Shown here: positions 40,828 to 49,503 of the stretch, one piece after another | Position numbering within the stretch: the first letter of the stretch is position 1 | Layout of the letters: every line of letters begins with the position of its first letter | The notes under the pieces: generated by a model | Told to the model about the DNA's origin: nothing | Databases searched by the model: none | What the model saw: the letters and a program-made list of their open reading frames with translations, nothing else | Made by a program: the position numbers and the translations under genes | Assembly: GCF_017983445.1 (NCBI RefSeq) | Contig: NZ_JAGOBJ010000003.1 | Location: 124,001-188,000, forward strand | Direction: 5' to 3' | DNA: 64,000 bases | DNA from: Halomonas sp. | GTDB taxonomy: Bacteria > Pseudomonadota > Gammaproteobacteria > Pseudomonadales > Halomonadaceae

Positions 40828-41661
40828 ATGGCCGAGTTTCTCAGCTTGCATGACGCGGTGGCGCGCTATGTACAAGACGGCGCCACCGTCGCTATGGAAG
40901 GCTTTACCCATCTCATTCCTTTTGCTGCGGGCCATGAAGTGATCCGCCAGAAAAGGCGCGACCTGACGCTGATCCGCATGACGCCGGATATCATTTACGA
41001 CCAGCTGATCGGCGCGGGCTGTGCCAAGAAAGTCATTTTCTCCTGGGGCGGTAACCCAGGCGTTGGCTCATTGCACCGCCTGCGTGATGCGGTTGAGAAA
41101 GGCTGGCCGCATAAAGTGGAGATTCTTGAACACAGCCATGCGGCCATGGCATGCGCCTTTGAAGCGGGCGCGGCTGGCCTGCCACTGGCCGTTTTCCGCG
41201 GCTACATCGGCAGCGAACTGCCCAGCGTGAACGATCAGATCAAATTCATCGAGTGTCCGTTTACCGGCGAGCGCTTGGCCGCCGTGCCCTCGGTGCGCCC
41301 GGATGTGTCCATCGTTCACGCCCAGCGCGCTGACCGCCAGGGCAACGTGCTGGTGGAAGGAATTGTCGGTGTGCAGAAAGAAGCCATACTCGCCGCCAGG
41401 CACAGCATCGTCACGGTCGAAGAGATCGTCGATGACCTGAAGGCGCACCCCAATGCCTGCGTCATCCCAGGCTGGGCGATCAGTGCCATTGCGGTGGCCG
41501 AAAAAGGCGCGCTGCCTTCTTACACCCACGGCTATTACGGTCGAAGTAACCGTTTTTACAAAGAGTGGGATGCCATTGCCCGCGATCGCGACACCTTTAC
41601 CCAGTGGCTTGATGAGAACGTCTTTAAGGCTGTGCAAAATCATGCAGGGGAGAACGTCTGA
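40828..41661 (+). CDS. pcaI: 3-oxoadipate CoA-transferase, subunit A
   Basis: The 277-residue alpha subunit belongs to family I CoA-transferases. The start, LHDAVARYVQDGATVAMEGFTHLIPFAAGHEVIRQKRRDLTLIRMTPDIIYDQLIGAGCAKKVIFSWGGNPGVGS, is typical. It is longer than the 230-residue PcaI of Pseudomonas putida and closer to the longer CatI-type subunits. With PcaJ it moves CoA from succinyl-CoA to 3-oxoadipate. Its stop overlaps the pcaJ start by one base. It is the first gene of pcaIJF-DC-HG and carries the operator 45 bases upstream. Confidence 0.93.
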   Translation: MAEFLSLHDAVARYVQDGATVAMEGFTHLIPFAAGHEVIRQKRRDLTLIRMTPDIIYDQLIGAGCAKKVIFSWGGNPGVGSLHRLRDAVEKGWPHKVEILEHSHAAMACAFEAGAAGLPLAVFRGYIGSELPSVNDQIKFIECPFTGERLAAVPSVRPDVSIVHAQRADRQGNVLVEGIVGVQKEAILAARHSIVTVEEIVDDLKAHPNACVIPGWAISAIAVAEKGALPSYTHGYYGRSNRFYKEWDAIARDRDTFTQWLDENVFKAVQNHAGENV

Positions 41662-42434
41662 TGAGTCTGGAATACACCTCTTCTGAAATGATGACCGTCA
41701 CGGCGGCGCGCGCGCTGGAAAACGGCACTACCTGCTTTGTGGGCATCGGCCTGCCTTCTGAAGCGGCCAACCTGGCGCGTCTTACCCATGCGCCGGACGT
41801 GGTATTGATCTACGAATCCGGCACGCTGCAAACCAAACCCGACATTCTGCCGCTCTCCATCGGCGACGGCGAGCTGTGCGAATCAGCACTCACTACCGTG
41901 GCTGTGCCGGAAATGTTCCGTTACTGGCTGCAGGGCGGCAAAGTGAACGTGGGCTTTTTAGGCACCGCACAAATTGACCGCTTTGCTAATCTCAACACTA
42001 CACTGATTGGTGATTACAAAGCGCCCAAGGTACGCCTGCCGGGCGGTGGTGGGGCACCGGAGATTGCCACCAACGCCGGTGAGGTATTTATTACCCTGAA
42101 GCACTCTCGGCGCGCTTTTGTAAAAGATGTCGACTTCGTTACCACGCTAGGCTTTGGCCGTGACGGTAAAGGGCGCGATAACGTACCCAATATCGGCAAG
42201 GGTCCTACTCGGGTCATCACCGATTTATGCGTGATGAAGCCTGACCCCGACACCAAGGAGCTGGTCGTGGTATCGCTTCATCCAGGCGTTAATCGCGAAG
42301 AAGTGATGGATGCGACCGGTTGGGAGGTACGTTTTGCCGACCAGCTTGAGAGCACTCCTGAGCCCAGCGAGAAAGAACTTGAGATCCTGCGCGAGCTGAA
42401 AGCCCGCACCGAACGCGCCCACACGGGCGAATAA
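41661..42434 (+). CDS. pcaJ: 3-oxoadipate CoA-transferase, subunit B
   Basis: The 257-residue beta subunit has the family active-site glutamate at E52 in LIYESGTLQ. Further elements are GFLGTAQIDRFANLNTTLIGDYKAPKVRLPGGGGAPEIA and VITDLCVMKPDPDTKELVVVSLHPGVNREEV. It pairs with PcaI. Relatives in the catechol branch (CatJ) cannot be distinguished by eye, but location with pcaF, pcaDC and pcaHG favours PcaJ. It is 10 bases ahead of pcaF. Confidence 0.93.
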   Translation: MSLEYTSSEMMTVTAARALENGTTCFVGIGLPSEAANLARLTHAPDVVLIYESGTLQTKPDILPLSIGDGELCESALTTVAVPEMFRYWLQGGKVNVGFLGTAQIDRFANLNTTLIGDYKAPKVRLPGGGGAPEIATNAGEVFITLKHSRRAFVKDVDFVTTLGFGRDGKGRDNVPNIGKGPTRVITDLCVMKPDPDTKELVVVSLHPGVNREEVMDATGWEVRFADQLESTPEPSEKELEILRELKARTERAHTGE

Positions 42435-42444
42435 GGAGTCGGTC

Positions 42445-43647
42445 ATGACAAACGTTTATTTATGTCACCCACGACGTACCGCTGTAGGCCGGTTTGGCGG
42501 CACATTGGCAAGTGTACGCCCGGACGATTTCGCCGCCACGATCTTCAAGGCAGTGCTGGCCGATGCGCCAGATATTGATCCTGCCGCCATTGAAGAAGTA
42601 TTTATGGGCTGCGCCAACCAGGCCGGTGACGATAACCGCAACGTGGCGCGGATGTCGTCACTGCTGGCGGGCATTCCCACGTCGGTGCCGGGTACCACGA
42701 TGAACCGCCTTTGCGGCTCAGGGATGGACGCGGTAGGCACGGCGTTTCGTGCCATCAAAGCCGGTGAAATGGAGCTGGCGCTGGCGGGCGGCGTGGAGTC
42801 CATGTCGCGTGCGCCTTACGTGATGGGTAAAGCGGATAGCGCTTTCGCGCGTGGGCAGAAAATCGAAGACACTACCATCGGCTGGCGGTTTATCAATCCG
42901 CTGATGAAGAAAGCCTATGGCGTGGACTCCATGCCTGAAACGGCAGAGAACGTCGCCGAGCAGTTCAATATTTCCCGGGAAGATCAGGACGCGTTTGCAC
43001 TGCGCTCTCAGCAGAAGGCCGCTGCCGCCCAAAAAGCTGGCCGGTTTGCGCAGGAAATTACCGCCATCGAGATCCCGCGCCGCAAGCAGGAGCCGCTGAT
43101 CTTTGATACCGATGAACACCTGCGGGAAACCACGCTGGAGAAACTTGCGGCACTGCCTGCGCCCTTCCGTGAAGGCGGCAGCGTCACGGCGGGCAACGCC
43201 TCCGGCGTCAACGACGGCGCGGCCGCCATGCTGGTGGCAAGCGAAGCGGCCGTTCAGCAGCACGGCCTGACACCTATGGCCAAGATTATCGGCATGGCAA
43301 CGGCGGGCGTTGAACCGCGCATCATGGGTTACGGCCCGGTGCCCGCCGTGCAGAAACTGCTCAAGCGCACCGGCATTTCGCTTGATGAGATCGATGTATT
43401 CGAGTTTAACGAAGCGTTTGCCGCCCAGGCGCTTGCCTGCATGCGCGACCTGGGCCTTGAAGACGACGACCCGCGCGTCAACTCCAACGGTGGGGCGATT
43501 GCCCTGGGTCATCCGTTGGGTATGTCCGGCGCCCGCCTGCTGCTGACGGCCGCGCATGAGCTGCAAAACAGCGGCAAGCGCTACGCCCTGTGCACCATGT
43601 GTGTAGGCGTGGGCCAGGGTATCGCCACGCTGATCGAACGCGCTTAA
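42445..43647 (+). CDS. pcaF: 3-oxoadipyl-CoA thiolase
   Basis: The 400-residue thiolase has nucleophile C90 in [42 protein letters not shown] and the second active-site cysteine in [14 protein letters not shown] are near the C-terminus. It cleaves 3-oxoadipyl-CoA into succinyl-CoA and acetyl-CoA, ending the beta-ketoadipate pathway. It could also accept 3-oxoacyl-CoA produced by the 3-hydroxyacyl-CoA dehydrogenase of the unassigned module, which is inferred to share its regulator. Confidence 0.95.
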   Translation: MTNVYLCHPRRTAVGRFGGTLASVRPDDFAATIFKAVLADAPDIDPAAIEEVFMGCANQAGDDNRNVARMSSLLAGIPTSVPGTTMNRLCGSGMDAVGTAFRAIKAGEMELALAGGVESMSRAPYVMGKADSAFARGQKIEDTTIGWRFINPLMKKAYGVDSMPETAENVAEQFNISREDQDAFALRSQQKAAAAQKAGRFAQEITAIEIPRRKQEPLIFDTDEHLRETTLEKLAALPAPFREGGSVTAGNASGVNDGAAAMLVASEAAVQQHGLTPMAKIIGMATAGVEPRIMGYGPVPAVQKLLKRTGISLDEIDVFEFNEAFAAQALACMRDLGLEDDDPRVNSNGGAIALGHPLGMSGARLLLTAAHELQNSGKRYALCTMCVGVGQGIATLIERA

Positions 43648-43657
43648 CGGAGGTAGT

Positions 43658-44827
43658 ATGGCTTTTCATACCATCAATGGGCGCAGCGTGGCCTACCGGC
43701 TGCTGGGCGCTGCGGCGAATCCGCTTATCGTCTTGGCTCACCCGCTGGGCATGAGCCAGGCCGTGTGGGACGACGTGATCCCCGTGCTGCTGCCGCGTTA
43801 TCGTGTGCTCACCTGGGACTTACCCGGCCATGGTGCGAGCCAGGCAGTCACCGGCGAGCAGCTTACGCCTGCTGATCTGGCCGCAGAAGCCTTGGCGCTG
43901 GCTGATCTTGCGGGCGCTCAGCGCTTTCATTTCGCCGGCACATCGGTGGGCGGTGTGGTCGGCCAGCAGTTGATTGCCGGGCATGGCGACCGCCTGCTCT
44001 CCGCGACGCTTACCAATACTGGTGCTGTCATCGGCACGCCTGATTTATGGAACACTCGCGCTGGCCGTGTGCGTCAGGAAGGTCTCGCAGCGATGTCATC
44101 AGAGATCGTACCGCGCTGGTTTGCCGCGGCGGCCTTTGAGACAAGCCCCGCGCTGAAAGCGGGCTGGTGCATTCAGATGGGCCGTGGTGACGATGAATCC
44201 TACGCCCAGCTATGTGAAATGCTGGGTCGTGAGACGTTTGCCGGCAAGCTTTCCAACAAGCGTGTGACGGTGCAGCTTCTTGGCGGCAGTGAAGACCTGG
44301 CCACACCGCCGGCGACACTGGAAGTCTTGTCTGCCGAACTTGACGGCGCGCCGCTTGAGATCTTTGACGGGGTAGGCCACGTGCCTTCAGTGGAAGCGCC
44401 TCAGTTAATCGCGAAGATGCTGTTGGGCATGCTGGCAGCGGATCTGGGCGACGTGGCGAACCACGGAGTTGACTACGCGACCGGTCTGGAAACCCGTAAA
44501 CAGGTGCTGGGTGAGGAGCATGTGGCGCGTTCAACCGCCAATGCTAACAGCCTGGATGCTCCCTTCCAGCAGATGATCACGCGCTTGGCGTGGGGCGAGC
44601 TTTGGAGCAATGCTGATCTAACCCGCCGTGAGCGCAGCATGATCACCACCGGTATTTTGGCGGCCCTTGGTCGCGAAGAGCTGACGTTACACTTGAAAAC
44701 CGCCCAGCGTATTGGTTTGAGCGAAACCGAACTTCGCCAGGTACTTATGCATGTGGCGATTTATGGCGGCGTACCGGCGGCCAACCATGCCTTTGCGCTC
44801 GCCAAAGAGCTGGGCTGGGGCGAGTAG
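43658..44827 (+). CDS. pcaDC: fused 3-oxoadipate enol-lactonase / 4-carboxymuconolactone decarboxylase
   Basis: One 389-residue chain carries both enzymes. Residues 1-260 are an alpha/beta hydrolase with nucleophile S96 in FAGTSVGG and the catalytic histidine in FDGVGHVPSVEAP (enol-lactonase, PcaD). Residues ~268-389 are the decarboxylase domain (LETRKQVLGEEHVARST..., LTRRERSMITTGILAALGREELTLHLKTA, LMHVAIYGGVPAANHAF; PcaC). The fusion channels the unstable intermediate and occurs as PcaL in actinobacteria and as PcaDC in some proteobacteria. It is ten bases after pcaF and 46 bases before pcaH. Confidence 0.94.
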   Translation: MAFHTINGRSVAYRLLGAAANPLIVLAHPLGMSQAVWDDVIPVLLPRYRVLTWDLPGHGASQAVTGEQLTPADLAAEALALADLAGAQRFHFAGTSVGGVVGQQLIAGHGDRLLSATLTNTGAVIGTPDLWNTRAGRVRQEGLAAMSSEIVPRWFAAAAFETSPALKAGWCIQMGRGDDESYAQLCEMLGRETFAGKLSNKRVTVQLLGGSEDLATPPATLEVLSAELDGAPLEIFDGVGHVPSVEAPQLIAKMLLGMLAADLGDVANHGVDYATGLETRKQVLGEEHVARSTANANSLDAPFQQMITRLAWGELWSNADLTRRERSMITTGILAALGREELTLHLKTAQRIGLSETELRQVLMHVAIYGGVPAANHAFALAKELGWGE

Positions 44828-44873
44828 GCGCATGAACAGCCAGCATGACAATAACAAATGAGAGGAGAGGGTG

Positions 44874-45596
44874 ATGACTCAGCATGATAAGCGCTTCGTG
44901 GTACGTGATCGTAACTGGCATCCCCCGGCACATACGCCGGGCTACAAGACGTCGGTGGCGCGCTCGCCTCAGCAAGCGCTGATGAGCATGCAGCAGCCCA
45001 CGGCATCCGAGCTGACAGGGCCTGACTTTAGCCACCTGCGCATGGGGCCGCACGACAACGATCTGCTGCTGAATTTTACCCAGGGTGAGGGCCTACCCCA
45101 GGGTGAGCGTATCTTGATGTTTGGTCGAGTCATGGACCAGTTTGGCAAACCCGTTCCCCATACGCTGGTCGAAATGTGGCAGGCCAATGCTGGTGGGCGC
45201 TACCGTCATAGAAACGATAAGTACCTGGCGCCGCTGGATCCCAACTTCGGTGGTGTCGGGCGCTGCTTGAGCGATGACCAGGGATTTTACCGCTTTCGCA
45301 CCATCAAACCGGGTCCTTACCCCTGGCCCAACGATGTCAACAGCTGGCGGCCAGCGCATATTCACGTCTCGGTGACCGGGCCGTGTATCTCCACGCGCCT
45401 GATTACCCAGATGTACTTTGAAGGTGATCCGCTGATTCCGCTGTGCCCCATCGTACAGACGCTAAAAGATTCTGATGCAGTGGACACCATGGTCGGGCGG
45501 TTGGATATGGCCAATAGCAAGCCGATGGATTTTCTGGCCTATCGCTTTGATATCGTGGTGCGCGGCGAACTCCAAACCTACTTCGAAAACCAGTAA
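44874..45596 (+). CDS. pcaH: protocatechuate 3,4-dioxygenase beta subunit
   Basis: The 240-residue beta subunit has all four iron ligands: Y110 (GGRYRHRND), Y149 (GPYPWPN), H162 and H164 (RPAHIHV). It cleaves protocatechuate between the hydroxyls to 3-carboxymuconate. The ATG at 44874, with AGGAG seven bases ahead, is better than the GTG at 44871. Its substrate comes from both quiC and pobA products. It is followed 11 bases later by pcaG. Confidence 0.96.
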   Translation: MTQHDKRFVVRDRNWHPPAHTPGYKTSVARSPQQALMSMQQPTASELTGPDFSHLRMGPHDNDLLLNFTQGEGLPQGERILMFGRVMDQFGKPVPHTLVEMWQANAGGRYRHRNDKYLAPLDPNFGGVGRCLSDDQGFYRFRTIKPGPYPWPNDVNSWRPAHIHVSVTGPCISTRLITQMYFEGDPLIPLCPIVQTLKDSDAVDTMVGRLDMANSKPMDFLAYRFDIVVRGELQTYFENQ

Positions 45597-45607
45597 GGCG
45601 GGGATTG

Positions 45608-46255
45608 ATGATGAAACAGCCTTCTATTCAGCCTAACAGCCAGCCGATGAGTGACCTGATGCTGCGCGAAACCGCCTCTCAAACGGCCGGACCTTACGTG
45701 CATATCGGGCTTGCGCTGGCCGCAGCGGGTAATCCCGTGCGCGACGAAGAGGTCTGGAACGAGCTGGCCAAACCTGGTGCCGAGGGCGAACACATCGAAG
45801 TCGTCGGTACGGTGATTGATGGCAACGGTGACCTGGTTCGCGATGCGTTTATCGAAGCGTGGCAGGCCGATGCCAAGGGTGATTACCAGATCGGCTATGA
45901 TCTGACTAAGCCGTTCAACAGCTTTGGACGTACGGCCACGACCTTTGATCACGGCAGCGAATGGTCGCTTGTGACCATCAAGCCGGGCGCGGTCAAGCAT
46001 CCAAGTGGTCAGCCAATGGCGCCGCACATTAACCTCACGCTCTTTGCCCGTGGTGTGAATATTCATCTGCATACGCGCCTTTATTTTGATGACGAAGCCG
46101 ATGCCAACAGCCAGTGCCCGGTGCTCTCCCGCATTGAGTCTCCGGTACGGCGGCAAACGCTGGTCGCCAGGCGCGAGGAAAAGGGTGGCAAGGTACGCTA
46201 TCGCCTGGATATTCGCCTGCAGGGTCAGGGTGAAACCGTATTTTTTGATTTTTGA
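45608..46255 (+). CDS. pcaG: protocatechuate 3,4-dioxygenase alpha subunit
   Basis: The 215-residue alpha subunit is homologous to PcaH but lacks the iron ligands. It shows ETASQTAGPYVHIGLA at the N-terminus, IEAWQADAKGDYQ (the lost-ligand region) and PHINLTLFARGVNIHLHTRLYF in place of the HIH motif. It forms the heteromer with PcaH. Two adjacent ATGs begin it (45608 and 45611), with AAGGCGGGGA ahead. It ends the pca operon with a terminator about 20 bases beyond. Confidence 0.93.
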   Translation: MMKQPSIQPNSQPMSDLMLRETASQTAGPYVHIGLALAAAGNPVRDEEVWNELAKPGAEGEHIEVVGTVIDGNGDLVRDAFIEAWQADAKGDYQIGYDLTKPFNSFGRTATTFDHGSEWSLVTIKPGAVKHPSGQPMAPHINLTLFARGVNIHLHTRLYFDDEADANSQCPVLSRIESPVRRQTLVARREEKGGKVRYRLDIRLQGQGETVFFDF

Positions 46256-46273
46256 CCGTCAGTTTTTTCAATT

Positions 46274-46303
46274 AAACCGCTTGGCCTGCGTCAGGCGGTT
46301 TTG
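46274..46303 (+). terminator. terminator of the pca operon
   Basis: AAACCGC pairs with GCGGTTT, and the inner TTGG/TCAG extends the stem through G-T pairs around a six-base loop. A short T-run closes it. It lies 18 bases past the pcaG stop and separates the pca operon from the TRAP operon. Confidence 0.65.
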
Positions 46304-46437
46304 AGTATTAAGCACCTTTAAATATTGTAAAAGTCCAATTAAGAGCCGTTCGTATGGCTTATTGATAAGTAATGCCAGTGTTAATATTAGATAATAATTA
46401 TTTAATCAGTAAACACTACTTGTTATTAGCCTTAAAC

Positions 46438-46453
46438 ATCGACCAAGGTCGAT
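46438..46453. promoter_or_regulatory. 16-bp palindrome upstream of the second TRAP operon
   Basis: ATCGACCAAGGTCGAT has perfect seven-base arms around AA. It is 98 bases upstream of the dctP start, in an otherwise A/T-rich intergenic region. It looks like a regulator site. Its owner is not known. Confidence 0.5.
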
Positions 46454-46493
46454 TAGCTCTCTTTGCCTGAGTAGATTAACGTAGCCTGTATGC

Positions 46494-46507
46494 CGAACTA
46501 GTGTTCG
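46494..46507. promoter_or_regulatory. everted CGAAC-N4-GTTCG element upstream of the second TRAP operon
   Basis: CGAACTAGTGTTCG has the same half-sites as the IclR operators but turned outward with a four-base spacer. It lies 44 bases before the dctP start. It may be a variant site for the same or a related regulator, or chance. Confidence 0.35.
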
Positions 46508-46551
46508 CTATAAAAACTAACAAAAATCCAATAAATGTCAGGAGCCTTCCC

Positions 46552-47577
46552 ATGAAAACCAAGTTTGCTTGTTGTGTCTTGGCTGCTTCCATTGCGGCCG
46601 TTGGAATGGCGTCAGCCCAGGCAGCAACCACATTACGCATGGCCCACTTCTGGCCCGGGGCTTCTGGCGTCAATGAAGATATTTTACAGGCTTGGGCAGA
46701 TACCGTTGCCCAGGAGTCGGATGGCGATCTCAACGTTCAGATGTTCCCCTCGGGTACGTTGGCCAAGCCGGACTCCATTTATGAAGCGGCCGCCAACGGT
46801 ATCGCCGATATTGGTGCCACGGCACAGGGCTACACGGCTGGGCGTTTTCCCCTTTCTCAGATTGTAGAGCTACCGGGCATCGCCACCACGGCAACCCAGG
46901 GCGCCTGTGTGCTGCAAACGCTTTATGAAGAAGGCCATCTGGACAGTGAATACGAAGATACACGTCCGCTGTTCATGTTTACTACCGGGCCAGGCGGCAT
47001 TCACACCACTGATACGGATGTACAAACACCTGCTGACCTGGCGGGGCTGCGTATTCGGCGGCCAACCGCAGTGGCGGGTGAGATGCTTGAAAATATGGGG
47101 GCCACCCCTGTAGGTATGCCGGCACCGGATATCTATACCGCCATGCAGCGCGGTGTGATCGATGGCCTGAGCTTCCCATGGGAAGGATTGAAAGGCTTTC
47201 GTATCAACGAGCTAGTCCAATACCACACTGAAGTGCCGTTCTACACACTGATCTTCGTCGCGACAATGAACCAGCGCGCCTATGAAAACCTGACGCCTGA
47301 GCAACAAGCGGTTATCGACAACAACTCCGGCATGAAGTGGGCTGAAAAAGCGGGTGAAGTCTTTGATCGCCTGGACGTAGAGGGTAAGCAGGAGGCTGTC
47401 GATGCCGGGCATACCATTCGCGAAATCGAAAACCCGCTGCAGCATCCTGATTGGCAGGAACCGCTTGAAACGGGCATCGAAAACTACTTAACCGAGCTGG
47501 AAGCGCGCGGCTTAAGCCAAGCACGAGACGTGTATGTGGCAGCGCAAGCCGCCAGCGAGTCCTGTAGCGCACAATAA
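46552..47577 (+). CDS. dctP: TRAP transporter substrate-binding protein (DctP)
   Basis: The 341-residue periplasmic receptor has a signal peptide, MKTKFACCVLAASIAAVGMASAQA, cut near residue 24. TLRMAHFWPGASGVNEDILQAWADTV and the mid-protein ADLAGLRIRRPTAVAGEMLENMGATPVGMPAPDIYTAMQRGVIDGLSFPWEGL are typical of TRAP receptors. The ATG at 46552 has AGGAG at 46540-46544. Its neighbours are dctQ and dctM, making a complete system. Adjacent pca and pob genes suggest an aromatic acid as cargo, such as protocatechuate or 4-hydroxybenzoate, but that is inference. Confidence 0.9.
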   Translation: MKTKFACCVLAASIAAVGMASAQAATTLRMAHFWPGASGVNEDILQAWADTVAQESDGDLNVQMFPSGTLAKPDSIYEAAANGIADIGATAQGYTAGRFPLSQIVELPGIATTATQGACVLQTLYEEGHLDSEYEDTRPLFMFTTGPGGIHTTDTDVQTPADLAGLRIRRPTAVAGEMLENMGATPVGMPAPDIYTAMQRGVIDGLSFPWEGLKGFRINELVQYHTEVPFYTLIFVATMNQRAYENLTPEQQAVIDNNSGMKWAEKAGEVFDRLDVEGKQEAVDAGHTIREIENPLQHPDWQEPLETGIENYLTELEARGLSQARDVYVAAQAASESCSAQ

Positions 47578-47592
47578 AAAAGGTAGCGTGTC

Positions 47593-48120
47593 ATGCAATC
47601 GTCTCTCTACAGGGCCAGCCATTGGCTGGCCCTCGTTTGCCGTTTCATCGCAGGGATTGCGCTCATAGGCTTGTTGATGGTCACGATTGCCGATGTGAGC
47701 ACGCGCTATCTTTCCAGGCTGACGGAAGGCGCTATATCTCTGCGTGTTTACGGAAGTGTCGAGCTGGTCAGCTATTTGATGTTGTTTGCATTACTGGCGG
47801 CCATGGCAGCCAACGTAGAAAAAAGCCAGGTCGTGGTAGAGGCCTTCTCGCACCGGCTGCCTCAGGCGATTAAAAATCGCCTACAAGGCGTATTCTTTCT
47901 AGGTTTCGTGGTGTTGGGGCTGGTTTTATTTGTCGGCTTGCTGGATTCGGCTGCTGCTGCCACGCGTCATGGGACAACGACCCAGGATCTCCGATTACCC
48001 ATGAGCCCCATTTATCATTTAGCGGCTATTCTCAGCTTGCTGCTTGGGTTGCGTAGCTTTATTCATGCGCTTCTCGGCGTTATCTATGCCAAGGGCGAGG
48101 AAGCCGCTCATGGGGAGTGA
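47593..48120 (+). CDS. dctQ: TRAP transporter small permease (DctQ)
   Basis: The 175-residue membrane protein has four hydrophobic segments (about 19-35, 55-75, 95-118 and 138-160), with ATKR-type cytosolic loops and the ELVSYLMLFALLAAMAANVEKSQVVVEAF motif typical of TRAP small permeases. It starts 15 bases after the receptor gene and overlaps the next gene by eleven bases. Confidence 0.9.
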   Translation: MQSSLYRASHWLALVCRFIAGIALIGLLMVTIADVSTRYLSRLTEGAISLRVYGSVELVSYLMLFALLAAMAANVEKSQVVVEAFSHRLPQAIKNRLQGVFFLGFVVLGLVLFVGLLDSAAAATRHGTTTQDLRLPMSPIYHLAAILSLLLGLRSFIHALLGVIYAKGEEAAHGE

Positions 48121-49399
48121 AGTCATTGGAGCCATTGGGCTCGGCCTGCTACTGGTACTCATGATTCTGCGCGTACCGGTGGCTCTCACCATGCTGATTG
48201 TCGGCGTAGTGGGATTTGCCCAGATTATCAGCTGGGACGCCGCGATCGCCCAGTTAAAAACGGTGCCGGTCGAGGTGCTCTCCAACTACAGCTTTAGCGC
48301 CGTGCCCATGTTTATCTTGATGGGCGTATTGGCTGCCCATTCGGGTATGGCCGGTAAGCTTTTCGATTCTACCCGGGTGATTTGTGGTGGCTGGAAAGGC
48401 GGCCTGGCGATTGCCGCGGTAGGGTCATGCGGTATCTTTTCGGCGATTTCCGGCTCGTCGCTTGCCACCGCCAGCACCATGACGCGGGTTGCGCTGCCCG
48501 AAATGGAGCGCTACGGCTATAACCGTGGCCTGGCGACAGGAGCACTGGCGGCGGGTGGCACGTTAGGTATCATGATTCCACCCAGTATCGCGCTACTCAT
48601 TTACGCCATTCTTACCGAGCAGTCGGTAGGCGATATGTTTATGGCAGGCCTGATTCCCGGCTTGCTAGGCCTGGTGATGTATTCCCTAACCGTGACGGTG
48701 GTGATGCATCTACGTCCCACGTTAGCGATTGCCGGCGAACCAACATCGTGGAAGGAAAAGCTGGCCTCCATTTCAGGGCTGGTGCCTTTTTTTGGTGTTT
48801 TCCTGATAATGATTCTGGGCATTTACTTCGGTGTGTTTACACCCACCGAAGGGGCCAGCGTCGGCGCTTTCGCAACATTGCTGTATGCCGTGGCCAAGGG
48901 GATGCGTTTTGGTGGGCTTTGGCGTAGCGTACAGGAAACCTTAGCGCTTTCGGCCGTCGTGTTTTTCATGCTGGTGGGTGCTGAAACGCTGGGCTATTTC
49001 ATTTCCGTATCACGAATTTCCTTCTCGATCAGCGATTTTCTGTATGGACTGGATGTGGCGCCCATCGTAGTCGTGCTGTGCATTCTGCTGCTCTATTTCG
49101 TGCTGGGCATGTTCATGGACTCAATCGCCATGCTGGTGATTACCGTGCCGGTAGTATTTCCGATTATTCAGGCGCTGGGCATCGACCCGGTATGGTTCGG
49201 GATTATTACCGTATTAACCGTCGAGCTTGGGTTGATTACCCCGCCGGTAGGCATGAACGTGTTCGTTATCAAGGCGATGGCACCGCATGTGGGGCTGGGC
49301 GAGATATTTAAAGGCGTAGCGCCGTTTATCGTATCTGATCTTCTGAGATTAGCGTTGCTTGTCGCGTTCCCCGTTTTAAGCACGTTCTTTTTACTCTAA
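48110..49399 (+). CDS. dctM: TRAP transporter large permease (DctM)
   Basis: The 429-residue permease has SAISGSSLATASTMTRVALPEMERYGYNRGLATGALAAGGTLGIMIPPSIALLIYA, the standard DctM core, and GVFTPTEGASVGAFATLLYAV. A second core repeat near the C-terminus, DPVWFGIITVLTVELGLITPPVGMNVFVI, completes the family pattern. I use the ATG at 48110 because it overlaps the dctQ end in the usual way; a frame beginning at 48044 lies deep inside dctQ. Confidence 0.93.
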   Translation: MGSEVIGAIGLGLLLVLMILRVPVALTMLIVGVVGFAQIISWDAAIAQLKTVPVEVLSNYSFSAVPMFILMGVLAAHSGMAGKLFDSTRVICGGWKGGLAIAAVGSCGIFSAISGSSLATASTMTRVALPEMERYGYNRGLATGALAAGGTLGIMIPPSIALLIYAILTEQSVGDMFMAGLIPGLLGLVMYSLTVTVVMHLRPTLAIAGEPTSWKEKLASISGLVPFFGVFLIMILGIYFGVFTPTEGASVGAFATLLYAVAKGMRFGGLWRSVQETLALSAVVFFMLVGAETLGYFISVSRISFSISDFLYGLDVAPIVVVLCILLLYFVLGMFMDSIAMLVITVPVVFPIIQALGIDPVWFGIITVLTVELGLITPPVGMNVFVIKAMAPHVGLGEIFKGVAPFIVSDLLRLALLVAFPVLSTFFLL

Positions 49400-49418
49400 T
49401 CGATTGGCCTTATGGCCC

Positions 49419-49461
49419 GTAGATAGCGGCTGACCCACCTCAAGGTTCAGCCGATATCTAC
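49419..49461 (+). terminator. long imperfect hairpin after the second TRAP operon
   Basis: GTAGATA pairs with TATCTAC and, past one mismatch, CGGCTGA with TCAGCCG; CC/GG closes near the loop. It lies 20 bases past the dctM stop, between it and the converging kinase-like gene. There is no T-run. Confidence 0.45.
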
Positions 49462-49503
49462 GTTAAGCAATTGAAAAGAAACTATAAACGTCTTTAAAAG
49501 ATT

